From contig NZ_CP014224.1 in the NCBI RefSeq assembly GCF_001697185.1, positions 2,650,501 to 2,714,500 on the forward strand: DNA of 64,000 bases. The letters run 5' to 3'. How positions within the stretch are numbered: position 1 is the first letter of the stretch; the number at the start of each line of letters is the position of its first letter. This document shows, one piece after another, positions 35,263 to 43,302 of this stretch. The notes under the pieces are model-generated. The model was not told the DNA's origin. It saw only the letters and a list, made by a program, of their open reading frames with translations, and ran no database searches. The stretch comes from Wenyingzhuangia fucanilytica (GTDB lineage: Bacteria > Bacteroidota > Bacteroidia > Flavobacteriales > Flavobacteriaceae). A program made the position numbers and the translations under genes.

Positions 35263-35793
35263 ATGAATTTAGAGAAAACAAGAATAACTCCTTTTCCTTT
35301 TCCAGATCATTTGGCTCAATTTTTAATGAGTCAGTTAAATACACCTGTGGAATATATAAATGGTGTACAAACCAAAGCTTTACATATTAAAAACGATAGA
35401 ATTTTATGCAAAACTATTATTCGTTCTTTAAAAAAAAGTGACAGGCCAATTGTAGTAAAAGAAGGAATTACCCTTTACGTTTCTTTTTCTAAACACGTTA
35501 GAAGACACGACAAAGCATGTGAGGAAGCTAGATTTACAGATATGTATTTGCCTCCAGAAGCAATTACTTATATTACAGAATTTTTTGAAACTTTATTTCG
35601 CTTATGTTTGGTAAACTATATTGATGGAGCCAAATTTGGAAATGATTACAAAAAAGGAAAACATCACAAGAGCATAAATGAGTTTATGAAAAAATACAAA
35701 CTCCAAAACTCTCCAACTGCTTTTGAAAAATACAATCAAATGTATAAAAGAGCAAAAAGAACCTCTAAATCCATTGTAAACACTACGTTTTAA
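35263..35793 (+). CDS. Prophage protein, 176 residues, unknown
   Basis: The ATG at 35263 (MNLEKTRITPFPFPDHLAQF) is preferred over an in-frame TTG inside the promoter box. Basic protein with a helical C-terminal half (NDYKKGKHHKSINEFMKKYKLQ). I do not recognise the family. A host-type promoter and its own terminator make it an independent unit, as for a lysogenic cargo gene, between two late units. Confidence 0.6.
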   Translation: MNLEKTRITPFPFPDHLAQFLMSQLNTPVEYINGVQTKALHIKNDRILCKTIIRSLKKSDRPIVVKEGITLYVSFSKHVRRHDKACEEARFTDMYLPPEAITYITEFFETLFRLCLVNYIDGAKFGNDYKKGKHHKSINEFMKKYKLQNSPTAFEKYNQMYKRAKRTSKSIVNTTF

Positions 35794-35866
35794 TAAAAAA
35801 GAGACTAACGCGACCCTAAATTTCAGCCAAAATCCTACAAAATTTACTAATAAACACAAATTTTCT

Positions 35867-35895
35867 AAAAGCCTTATAAATAAAGGCTTTTTTTT
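35867..35895 (+). terminator. Terminator directly upstream of late promoter P2
   Basis: AAAAGCCTT (35867-35875) pairs with AAGGCTTTT (35883-35891), then T's. The next bases begin the P2 promoter (GTCC at 35898). Confidence 0.85.
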
Positions 35896-35897
35896 GT

Positions 35898-35932
35898 GTC
35901 CTTTTGTAAAACCCCCTTAGCAATTATCATTG
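35898..35932 (+). promoter_or_regulatory. Phage late promoter P2
   Basis: GTCCTTTTG (35898-35906), 18 bp, TATCATTG (35925-35932). It is followed by TAGTATA, where P4 and P5 have TAGTATG; here the ATG is 20 nt downstream at 35952. Confidence 0.8.
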
Positions 35933-35951
35933 TAGTATATAAAATACTGCA

Positions 35952-36851
35952 ATGTCAGAAAATAAAAACTTATTAGCCTTTACAGAGTGGAAATGGGCGG
36001 TTTCTCCAGAAGCCTTTTTGGCCTTTAAACCCTATTTCAATTTTTTAATTAATGGAAGTGCAGCTGTTTCAGATATCCATCAGAAAATAGAAGCTCGTTA
36101 TGTTAGATCTGTTATAGATGGTTCTGGAAACGAACGTGGTTATTCTGCAGAAGAACCTGTGGCCGATGCTATTGGAGTAGTAAGAATTACAGGACCTATT
36201 ATTAAATATGGAAACTGGTATATGTGGGGAGCAGATGAATTGGTGGCCATGCTACACGCTTTTGATAAAGACCCTAACATTAGAGCTATTGTAATTGTAA
36301 TAGATTCTGGAGGAGGAATGGTTAGTGCTGCAGCACCTTTTAAAGACTTTTATGCACAAAAAACCAAACCTGTAATTACTATTGGAGATACTTGTGCCTC
36401 TTTAGCTGTTTGGTTGCGTTGTGGTGCCGATTACAATTTTGCGGACAATGATATTTCTGCACAATTTGGAAGCATTGGTATTGTAGCCAATTTTATGTCT
36501 TTTAAAAAATACTACGAAGAATTAGGTATTAAAGAACATGTTATTTACTCCACCCATTCCGAAGACAAAAACAAAGGTTTTGATATGGCTATGGAAGGTA
36601 AGTATGATTTAATTAAGGAAGAACACTTAGATCCGTTGGCTTTAAAATTTAGAGCACACGTAACAGCAAGTTTACCAAACCTAAAAACAGACACTCCAGG
36701 TTTATTAACAGGTAAAATGTTTTATGCAGATGATTCTTTAGATATAGGATTGGTACACGAAATAGGAAACTTAAACCAAGCCATTAATAAAGCACATGAT
36801 TTAGCAGACCAATACGAAGCCAAACAAATACAGAACCGATTTAATAACTAA
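35952..36851 (+). CDS. Prohead protease, S49 (SppA-like) family
   Basis: A 299-residue ClpP-fold serine protease that matures the head by cleaving scaffold. Visible: IGVVRITGPIIKYG, AIVIVIDSGGGMVSAA (SGG oxyanion region), ITIGDTCASLAVWLRCGAD with the nucleophile in CASLA, and FGSIGIVANFMSFKKYYEELGI with the general-base lysine. It directly precedes the scaffold-capsid fusion (11 bp), the usual arrangement. Confidence 0.85.
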   Translation: MSENKNLLAFTEWKWAVSPEAFLAFKPYFNFLINGSAAVSDIHQKIEARYVRSVIDGSGNERGYSAEEPVADAIGVVRITGPIIKYGNWYMWGADELVAMLHAFDKDPNIRAIVIVIDSGGGMVSAAAPFKDFYAQKTKPVITIGDTCASLAVWLRCGADYNFADNDISAQFGSIGIVANFMSFKKYYEELGIKEHVIYSTHSEDKNKGFDMAMEGKYDLIKEEHLDPLALKFRAHVTASLPNLKTDTPGLLTGKMFYADDSLDIGLVHEIGNLNQAINKAHDLADQYEAKQIQNRFNN

Positions 36852-36862
36852 ATAATAATAAG

Positions 36863-39037
36863 ATGAACAAAAAGAAAATCTTAGCCTTTGTAAACAGAGT
36901 TTTGGGAACAAACTTTGCCGAAGGTGACCAAGTAAACCCTACGGATGCACAAATGCAACAACTAGATGCTGCTTTTCCTGAAGCTTCAGGAACTGCCAAA
37001 CAAGTAATTGCGTTTTTAAATGCTAAAGAAAATGAAAACGATAACATTACTGCAGAAATCGTTTCTTTTTTAGCAGAAAACCAACCTACACCTACAGCAA
37101 CTACAGCAGAAGGAGCTGAAGGAGAAGGAGAACCAACAGGAGCTGCTCCTGCTACAGCAGAAAACCAATTAACCACAGCAGAAGCAATTCAGCAACTAAT
37201 GGCAGGGTATAAAACTTTAGCAGAAAGAAATACCGAATTAGAAGCAGAAAACAAATTGTTAGGAGAAGAACCAGAAGTAGACACTCCTGTTGCTACTGTA
37301 ACAAAACCCAATACCCAAGCAATGGCTTTACCAAAACACACCACTACTGCCTTATTTGGTAGTAAATCTCCATTTATGGCTATTGCCGATAAACCATGGA
37401 ATAGTAACGCAGCAGCAGTTGCTAAAGACGGAATGGAAGCTTTTAAAGCAACCAACTGGGATTCTAGTTTAAACGTAGAAAAGTTAAACGAAGATTTTGG
37501 TGCGTATGCTAGAAAGTATTTACCAAAAATTATTGACTTTTTCAAAGATGGTTTAGACTTACCTTCAAACTGGGATGTTATTTCTGGAGTATCTGATGAA
37601 CTTGCATACACTGCTTTGTTAAATGGAGAAATCACACAAGGGAATTCTAGTGGTTTTAAAGCCAAAAACAAATCAAAATTTGTTGCCATTAAAGGGAAAG
37701 TATTCGATATCAAAATTGATATGGAATGGTCAGGTGCAGAACTTAAAAAGTTAGAAAAAACTTGGATTGCAAATTCAATTTTAGACAACAACGGTTCAGA
37801 CCCTTACAAAATGAGTTTTGTTGCTATGTTGGCAATGAAATTATTAGAAAAAGCACGTTCTGAAGATAAACTAAGATTTATCAAAGGTGTTTATTTTGAT
37901 AATGATTTGTTAGCTAAACCAGGTGCTTCTATTAATGGTATGAATGGATTATTTAAAGTGATTCAACAAAACATGGGTGTTCACTTCTTACCATTTGATT
38001 TGCCAGAAATTACTTCTGCAAATATTTATGATGTGTATGAGCAAGCTGCATTGTTAATTCCAGAAAACAGAAGAAACGACTTATTGCAATGGAACCACTC
38101 TAAATTAATGCAAAAATGGTACAAAGCAGCTTACAGAGTTAAGCATGGTTTAGAAAATGATTTTGATGGAGAAGTAGACCATATTGATGGATATCCAAAC
38201 ATGAGGTTTGTAGTAGTTCCTCAATACGAAGGAACAACATTCTTTAATGTTACCACTTGGGATAACATTAAAATGTTAATGGATGAACCAGGAGAAGAAA
38301 ACATGTTAACTTTTGAAAAAGCTAAACGTAACGTTTGTGCTTTTACAGACTACAAGTTAGGAGCACATGTTGAAATTTTTGGAGCTAAATTAAACGATAG
38401 TGATCCATTAGATTACAATAACCAATTATTCTGGTGTAACAACCCTAAAGGATTGTTAGATAAAGTATCTATTCCACAAGCTGCCAATGTAGCAACAGTA
38501 GATGTTAAAAATCATAACATAGTGGTTATTGGTGATGAAAACACAGCTGCAACAAACATTACAGCATTAGAAAATGCTACAGTAGGAACAGTGTATGTGT
38601 TAAAAGGAAACACTACAACTAACCAAAGTACTGTTAAAAACGGTGCAAACTTAGTGTTAGGTTCAGACTGTGTGTTAACACCAACTACTGAATTGCATTT
38701 AATTGCACAAGATGGAGGTAAGTTTATTGAAGTAGATAGAAAAGATTTATCTGCCTCTACAACAATTGTAACCTTAGCTGCAGATGCTACTACTGCAGAT
38801 GCAAATAACGGTGATGAGTTTAAAACATCTGCAAATACAGGAGCAACTGCTATTACAGATATTGAAAACGCAATTGCAGGAGAATACTACACTATTAGAG
38901 GTGGTTCAGATACCAATTCTACAACCATTGCCAATAGTGGTAAATTTAGTTTAACAGCTACCATGACTTTAGCTAATAATACATTTATTGAAGTGTATTA
39001 CACAGGTTCTAAGTTTGTAGAAGTAAAACGAGGATAG
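36863..39037 (+). CDS. Scaffold-major capsid fusion with two C-terminal decoration modules
   Basis: 724 residues. About 1-135 are acidic, Ala/Glu-rich and helical (QQLDAAFPEASGTAKQVIAF, coiled QLMAGYKTLAERNTELEAEN), like a scaffold or delta domain to be removed by the upstream protease. About 150-540 form the capsid body (LPSNWDVISGVSDELAYTAL, IPENRRNDLLQWNHSKLMQK). About 543-628 and 629-724 are two related modules, each with T-x-IT-(A/D)-(L/I)-ENA...G and ending (K)F(I/V)EV-(D/K)R. One copy recurs in the next protein. The call rests on context and architecture, not on a named family. Confidence 0.72.
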   Translation: MNKKKILAFVNRVLGTNFAEGDQVNPTDAQMQQLDAAFPEASGTAKQVIAFLNAKENENDNITAEIVSFLAENQPTPTATTAEGAEGEGEPTGAAPATAENQLTTAEAIQQLMAGYKTLAERNTELEAENKLLGEEPEVDTPVATVTKPNTQAMALPKHTTTALFGSKSPFMAIADKPWNSNAAAVAKDGMEAFKATNWDSSLNVEKLNEDFGAYARKYLPKIIDFFKDGLDLPSNWDVISGVSDELAYTALLNGEITQGNSSGFKAKNKSKFVAIKGKVFDIKIDMEWSGAELKKLEKTWIANSILDNNGSDPYKMSFVAMLAMKLLEKARSEDKLRFIKGVYFDNDLLAKPGASINGMNGLFKVIQQNMGVHFLPFDLPEITSANIYDVYEQAALLIPENRRNDLLQWNHSKLMQKWYKAAYRVKHGLENDFDGEVDHIDGYPNMRFVVVPQYEGTTFFNVTTWDNIKMLMDEPGEENMLTFEKAKRNVCAFTDYKLGAHVEIFGAKLNDSDPLDYNNQLFWCNNPKGLLDKVSIPQAANVATVDVKNHNIVVIGDENTAATNITALENATVGTVYVLKGNTTTNQSTVKNGANLVLGSDCVLTPTTELHLIAQDGGKFIEVDRKDLSASTTIVTLAADATTADANNGDEFKTSANTGATAITDIENAIAGEYYTIRGGSDTNSTTIANSGKFSLTATMTLANNTFIEVYYTGSKFVEVKRG

Positions 39038-39044
39038 CAAAACA

Positions 39045-39078
39045 AAACTCCTCTTAACAGGGGAGTTTGTTTTTTTGT
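39045..39078 (+). terminator. Hairpin between capsid and tail-tube genes
   Basis: AAACTCC (39045-39051) pairs with GGAGTTT (39062-39068), followed by GTTTTTTTG. It probably terminates most capsid transcripts and lets a fraction reach the next gene. Confidence 0.7.
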
Positions 39079-39100
39079 TTAACTATTAATAAAATCAAAA

Positions 39101-39931
39101 ATGGCTTATATATCAAAAAACTTAAACAGACCATCAAAAAACAGTGCTGGTACTAGAGAGAAATTCAACACTTACGTGTCGTTTGTTCCTTTAGATGTTA
39201 TTAAAAAAGACCCAGAGACCGATGATAACGGCGTTAAAACTGTAGAAGACTTGGTTTTAAATGCGGGGGAATATGCAGAAAAAATATATGCATCTCCTTC
39301 TAGTATTAAAATCACTAAAACATCTGATGGTGATGAAGATGCTATTGGATGGACAACTGGTGTAGAATTTTCTCATCCTGGTGATGAACTAGAAAAAAAC
39401 GAGTTTGAACAAAACAGAACCAACGTACCAGGTATTATTATTGTAGGTTTTAACCAATGTGGACCAAACCCTTTTGCTAAAATTATTGGAGATTGTTCTG
39501 CTCCTGTTTATTTAAAAGTAGAAGGGCAAAATGATAATGAGGGTACTAAAAGTTTATTCAAGTTTGAACAAACTGTAAAATCTACAAGCGTACCTAGATT
39601 TCATTATGGAAACATCCCTTTTGAAACACCTGTAGATACTGTAGCTGCCGATGCTACTACTATAGATGCTAGTGCAGGAAATGGAGAATATCAATTACAA
39701 GATGGTTCTGCTAGTGCAGCTACCATTGATGCCTTTACCAATGTTACAGAAAGTACTGTAATTACCTTAAAAGGTTCTGGAGGAACAAATCCTTCTGTAG
39801 TAAATGCTGCTACAAATATCTTGTTAAAAGAAGGAGCAAGTTGGACAGCCAACTTAAACGCTACACTTACCTTAAAAGCATTTAAGAGTGGTGCAGCTAG
39901 TTATACCATGATTGAAGTTAGCCGAAGCTAG
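39101..39931 (+). CDS. Putative major tail (tube) protein with C-terminal decoration module
   Basis: 276 residues. The first 175 (MAYISKNLNRPSKNSAGTRE, WTTGVEFSHPGDELEKNEFE) have no clear family. The C-terminal 100 start DTVAADATTIDASAGNGEYQ and end SYTMIEVSRS, related to the module repeated in the capsid protein. Abundant expression after the capsid gene and a surface module fit a tail-tube or head-decoration protein; I cannot choose firmly. It ends in a strong terminator. Confidence 0.5.
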   Translation: MAYISKNLNRPSKNSAGTREKFNTYVSFVPLDVIKKDPETDDNGVKTVEDLVLNAGEYAEKIYASPSSIKITKTSDGDEDAIGWTTGVEFSHPGDELEKNEFEQNRTNVPGIIIVGFNQCGPNPFAKIIGDCSAPVYLKVEGQNDNEGTKSLFKFEQTVKSTSVPRFHYGNIPFETPVDTVAADATTIDASAGNGEYQLQDGSASAATIDAFTNVTESTVITLKGSGGTNPSVVNAATNILLKEGASWTANLNATLTLKAFKSGAASYTMIEVSRS

Positions 39932-39954
39932 TTTTTTTTGTTTTTTAATTTGGA

Positions 39955-39990
39955 AAAAGCTGTTGCTATTATTTGTAACAGCTTTTTTTT
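39955..39990 (+). terminator. Terminator of late unit 2
   Basis: AAAAGCTGTT (39955-39964) pairs with AACAGCTTTT (39977-39986) and an eight-T run follows. Confidence 0.88.
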
Positions 39991-40117
39991 AGAGGATAAA
40001 ATGTCCTCAGATTTTTATTTAGTCGCCAAACCAACATAAAAAGAAGATGCTACAAAACACCTACTGAGGACAAAAGTCTTAGAGGTTTTCTGTAGCATTT
40101 TTATGTTATGGTTTGGC
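39991..40117 (+). ncRNA. Structured RNA element upstream of dam
   Basis: A long stem: GCCAAACCA (40025-40033)/TGGTTTGGC (40109-40117), ACATAAAAA (40034-40042)/TTTTTATGT (40098-40106), ATGCTACA (40047-40054)/TGTAGCAT (40091-40098), ACCT/AGGT. The loop holds CTGAGGACA (40064-40072), perfectly complementary to TGTCCTCAG at 40002-40010, so a pseudoknot is possible. It has no ORF. It could be a leader RNA of dam, a small RNA or a palindromic insertion. Confidence 0.5.
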
Positions 40118-40151
40118 TCTTACAAATATATAACTAAATAAATTAATACGA

Positions 40152-40979
40152 ATGAAACAATTTAAAACAGCTCCATTACCATTTATGGGGCAAAAAAGAG
40201 GATTTATAAAAGCTTTTTCAAGAGCATTAGACGAATATCCCAAGAACGCTATATATGTGGATTTATTCGGAGGAAGTGGTTTGTTATCTCATACTGTTAA
40301 GCGTAAATATCCCAATGCAAGTGTGGTTTATAATGATTTTGATAATTATAGAAGACGTTTAGAAAACGTACCTAAAACCAATTTATTAATAGCAAAACTA
40401 AGAACTTTAACCAAGCATTTAGAACGCAAAAAAAAGATTCCATCATACGATAGAATTAAAATTTTAAAAGTAATTGAAGCCTTTGAACAAAAACATGGAT
40501 TTGTAGATTACATTACCATTAGTGGTTGTTTGTTGTTTAGTATGAATTATGTTGAAAGCTTTGAAAAACTAAAAGCCCAAACTCTTTACAATAGAGTTCG
40601 ATTATCTAATTATAATGCAGATGAATATTTGGATGGGTTAGATATTGTTTGCGAAGATTACAAAAGACTTTTTCATAGATACAAAAACATGACTAATGTG
40701 GTTTTTTTAATAGATCCTCCTTACCTATCTACAGAAGTTGGAACGTATAAAAACTATTGGAAACTTACTGATTATTTAGATGTGTTAGATACACTAAGCA
40801 ATACTAGTTACTTCTATTTTACATCTAACAAAAGTAATATTGTGGAACTATGCGAGTGGATAGAAAAAAAGAGTAAATCTGCTTCTCCTTTTAACGGAGC
40901 TGTTATTCAAGAAACCACCAACCATATGAACTATAATTCTAAATATACAGATATTATGATTTATAAAAAGATGGATTGA
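40152..40979 (+). CDS. dam: DNA adenine-N6 methyltransferase, Dam/D12 class
   Basis: 275 residues. Motif X PFMGQKRGF (10-18), AdoMet motif I VDLFGGSGLL (37-46), catalytic DPPYLS near 189-194, and FYFTSNKS are all present. It methylates adenine in a short site (probably GATC-like, not provable here), which can protect phage DNA or alter gene expression. No restriction enzyme accompanies it, so it is an orphan. It follows a structured leader and has no late promoter. Confidence 0.85.
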   Translation: MKQFKTAPLPFMGQKRGFIKAFSRALDEYPKNAIYVDLFGGSGLLSHTVKRKYPNASVVYNDFDNYRRRLENVPKTNLLIAKLRTLTKHLERKKKIPSYDRIKILKVIEAFEQKHGFVDYITISGCLLFSMNYVESFEKLKAQTLYNRVRLSNYNADEYLDGLDIVCEDYKRLFHRYKNMTNVVFLIDPPYLSTEVGTYKNYWKLTDYLDVLDTLSNTSYFYFTSNKSNIVELCEWIEKKSKSASPFNGAVIQETTNHMNYNSKYTDIMIYKKMD

Positions 40980-41023
40980 TTTTTTGTAACGTAAATAATT
41001 ACTAATTAAGTTTTTAATATTTA

Positions 41024-41031
41024 TATATTTG
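41024..41031 (+). promoter_or_regulatory. Host-type promoter -7 box
   Basis: TATATTTG, 18 nt before the ATG of the membrane-protein gene at 41050. No late-promoter element is present. Confidence 0.5.
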
Positions 41032-41049
41032 CGTTTTTAAAATTTTGTT

Positions 41050-41646
41050 ATGGATATTGATTGGTATAAGTTTTTTTATAACGACTACATGGTTGAGTTG
41101 TTTGGTGGGTTAATTTTTTCTTGTTTTACACTTTTTATGATTTGGTTTTTAAGACCTAAAATGGGTATTGCACCAAATATTGCATCAAGACCAATCTCAG
41201 ATTTCAACCATGCTGAAGAATTAAAAAACAAACTAGATAATGTTTATTCTATAAAAATAATGAACAACTCTAGGATATTTAAAGTTTTAGATTTAAAATT
41301 TGAAATGTCTATTTTAATACCAGAGTCTTCACCTAAAGGGCAAAATTACGGTATTAAAAAAATTAATTTAAAAAGTGATAGAATGTGGAGTTTAGAAAGA
41401 AAACCACTATTTACTAAAGGTAAAACCGAAAAAGCTAACTATGCATTAATAATCACTGTAGACCATTCACATGATTTAATTGAATTGTTAAAAAAATATG
41501 GAGGTAGTTATTATGAATTAAAGGTAATTGCAAAAAACAATTTTAGTGGTATTACTACGATAAAGACAGAACCCTTTACAGACCCTACATCTATAGAAAA
41601 AGGACGTTATTATTTTGGAAATACTTTCGAAATAAAAAAATGTTAA
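41050..41646 (+). CDS. Single-span membrane protein, lysogenic cargo candidate
   Basis: 198 residues: one N-terminal helix (YMVELFGGLIFSCFTLFMIWFL) and a cytoplasmic beta-rich domain (VYSIKIMNNSRIFKVLDLKFEMSILIP, SHDLIELLKKYGGSYYELKVIAKNNFSG). No named family recognised. Its own promoter and place in an insert between late units suggest expression in the lysogen, for example superinfection exclusion or defence, which is inference. Confidence 0.55.
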   Translation: MDIDWYKFFYNDYMVELFGGLIFSCFTLFMIWFLRPKMGIAPNIASRPISDFNHAEELKNKLDNVYSIKIMNNSRIFKVLDLKFEMSILIPESSPKGQNYGIKKINLKSDRMWSLERKPLFTKGKTEKANYALIITVDHSHDLIELLKKYGGSYYELKVIAKNNFSGITTIKTEPFTDPTSIEKGRYYFGNTFEIKKC

Positions 41647-41668
41647 TAGGAAATTAATTACATTTATA

Positions 41669-41811
41669 TATATTTGTATCAAATACGCAGGGAAAAATCA
41701 ATTAAAATCCAAACAAAATGAAAAGAGATATCACTAATTTTTAATGAAAAAATTAATTTTAACCCTTTAAAAAGTAAACATAAAAACCACTCCTAACCGA
41801 GTGGTTTTTTG
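41669..41811 (+). ncRNA. Small-RNA candidate (promoter to terminator, no ORF)
   Basis: TATATTTG at 41669-41676 could start a transcript near 41682 that ends in the terminator AAACCACTC/GAGTGGTTT (41784-41807). The only ATG frame is 8 codons (MKRDITNF). The transcript would be about 130 nt. It may instead be just an untranslated tail of the gene before. Confidence 0.35.
41784..41811 (+). terminator. Terminator upstream of the terminase control region
   Basis: AAACCACTC-CTAACC-GAGTGGTTTTTT. A near-copy (CTAATA loop) is at 51553-51580. Confidence 0.85.
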
Positions 41812-41978
41812 TTTCAGCACACTTATTTCTGCTAAATGCACGTTTACGCACTTTTAAAAAGTGCCTACACAAACTCAATAAAAACAAGGTTTTAAGCCTT
41901 GTTTTTTGCTTTTAGCACAAAAGCACAGTTTTTTGTACTGTTACAGGTAGGTGTTGTTTATGTGCAGTTAAACAGCTT
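41812..41978. other. Control region between terminator and late promoter P3
   Basis: No gene. It contains the palindrome GCACTTTT-A-AAAAGTGC (41848-41864), a second terminator AAACAAGG/CCTTGTTT (41882-41907), and the inverted copy (41914-41934) of the 21-bp motif of 30961-30981. GCAC/GTGC tetramers are dense. A packaging site or regulator site upstream of terminase is plausible. Confidence 0.4.
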
Positions 41979-42013
41979 GTCCTTTTCTACATTATAGGTT
42001 GGTTTTATATTCG
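41979..42013 (+). promoter_or_regulatory. Phage late promoter P3
   Basis: GTCCTTTTC (41979-41987), 18 bp, TATATTCG (42006-42013). The -7 box departs from the others (TTCG). The ATG is at 42036, so this mRNA has a short leader. Confidence 0.65.
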
Positions 42014-42035
42014 TTAAGAATCATAAAATAAGACC

Positions 42036-42977
42036 ATGGAAGCTAAAATTATTAAATACTTTAAAACGGACAGAACCTTTGCAGGTGGTAAAGCATTGTA
42101 CAGCCAATGTGCAAATAAAAATCGTTCTATAGAGCGTTCTTTAAACACCATGACAGAAACACCTGCTAACATAGAAATGTTACAGTATCAACTTTGGAAA
42201 CTTACTGGTAAAAATGATAGAGTACGTTTGGCTATGATTAACAAGCCTGTACAAGCAGAAGTAAAAGTGGTTAAAATGCCAACTCCTTCAGAAGCCTTTT
42301 TTACCAAACTGCAAACGGCACAAACTCCAGAAGAAGCAAGTGCTATGTTAGCAGACTGCCCTTTAGAAAAAGAGGAAGCTTTAAAATTAATTGAGGAACG
42401 AATTAAGGCTCTTATTCCTGATGAAATTATTGCACGTGATGAATCTATCCAAAACAAAAGATCGGATTTGTTAAAAGCATTAGAAGAAAGCGATGAATTA
42501 ACCAAACAATCTATTAAGCTAAGAGAACAATTTCCATTTTTAAAAGGAAAAAATTATCCAGATGCTTATAAAATTTTAACTGCAGATTTAGTTACTGCTT
42601 ATGCAGAATACAAAGAAAATCACAAAGATTTATTTAATGTTACTACAGAAGCAGAACGTTTTGAGGTTGCTAAAAGCGTGGTAGATCCTTACAAGGAAAA
42701 TAAATTGATTTGGGAAGAATTAGAACACTTCCAAGCACACGGAAAACCATTAGGTAAGCATCCTATTTTTAAGGAACTAGCTTATAAAGAAGAATTAAGA
42801 AATAAATCTGCAGATGATTTATCTAAAAGATTAACTAATGTAATTGGTTACATAAACAGAAACAAAGCCAAAGCAGAAGCTTCTACAGGTAAAAAGCAAC
42901 AAGGTTACTTAGATAAAGTTGAGCAATACACAGCAGAAAAAGCATTTATAGAAGCTTTACTAAAAAACAGAAAGTAA
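42036..42977 (+). CDS. Phage protein of the terminase operon, 313 residues, helical
   Basis: Strongly helical and charged (TPANIEMLQYQLWKLTGKND, LEESDELTKQSIKLREQFPF, LSKRLTNVIGYINRNKAKAE). No recognised family. First gene of the terminase unit and 1 bp before the next gene, so a packaging or head-assembly role is inferred from position. Confidence 0.6.
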   Translation: MEAKIIKYFKTDRTFAGGKALYSQCANKNRSIERSLNTMTETPANIEMLQYQLWKLTGKNDRVRLAMINKPVQAEVKVVKMPTPSEAFFTKLQTAQTPEEASAMLADCPLEKEEALKLIEERIKALIPDEIIARDESIQNKRSDLLKALEESDELTKQSIKLREQFPFLKGKNYPDAYKILTADLVTAYAEYKENHKDLFNVTTEAERFEVAKSVVDPYKENKLIWEELEHFQAHGKPLGKHPIFKELAYKEELRNKSADDLSKRLTNVIGYINRNKAKAEASTGKKQQGYLDKVEQYTAEKAFIEALLKNRK

Positions 42978-42978
42978 C

Positions 42979-43302
42979 ATGGCTAATTTACCAGAACTTA
43001 AAATTAATATCAGTGAAGAAGACATTCGAGAAGTTACTCGTTTGTCTTCTTTAAATTATGGTCCTGGAGAAATAGCTGTTTGTTTAGGTTATCCTAAAAA
43101 AACTTTTAAGCGTTTGGCATTAGATCCTAATACAGAAATAGGAAAAGCTTATTTAAAAGGTCGCTTAGATTCTAAAATTGATGCAGATGATTCTTTGTAT
43201 AAAGAAATGCTAAAAGGAAATGTTACTGCTACCCAAACCCACATTAAACGTTCTGAAACTTTAGACTTTGAGAACGCAAAAGCACAAATATTCGATTTAT
43301 AA
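42979..43302 (+). CDS. HTH protein, terminase-small-subunit-like
   Basis: 107 residues. SEEDIREVTRLSSLNYGPGEIAVCLGYPKKTFKRLALDPNTEIGKAYLKG is a classic terminase-small type HTH followed by a helical hairpin. It probably recognises phage DNA for packaging. Its stop overlaps the next ATG (TAATG). Confidence 0.62.
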   Translation: MANLPELKINISEEDIREVTRLSSLNYGPGEIAVCLGYPKKTFKRLALDPNTEIGKAYLKGRLDSKIDADDSLYKEMLKGNVTATQTHIKRSETLDFENAKAQIFDL

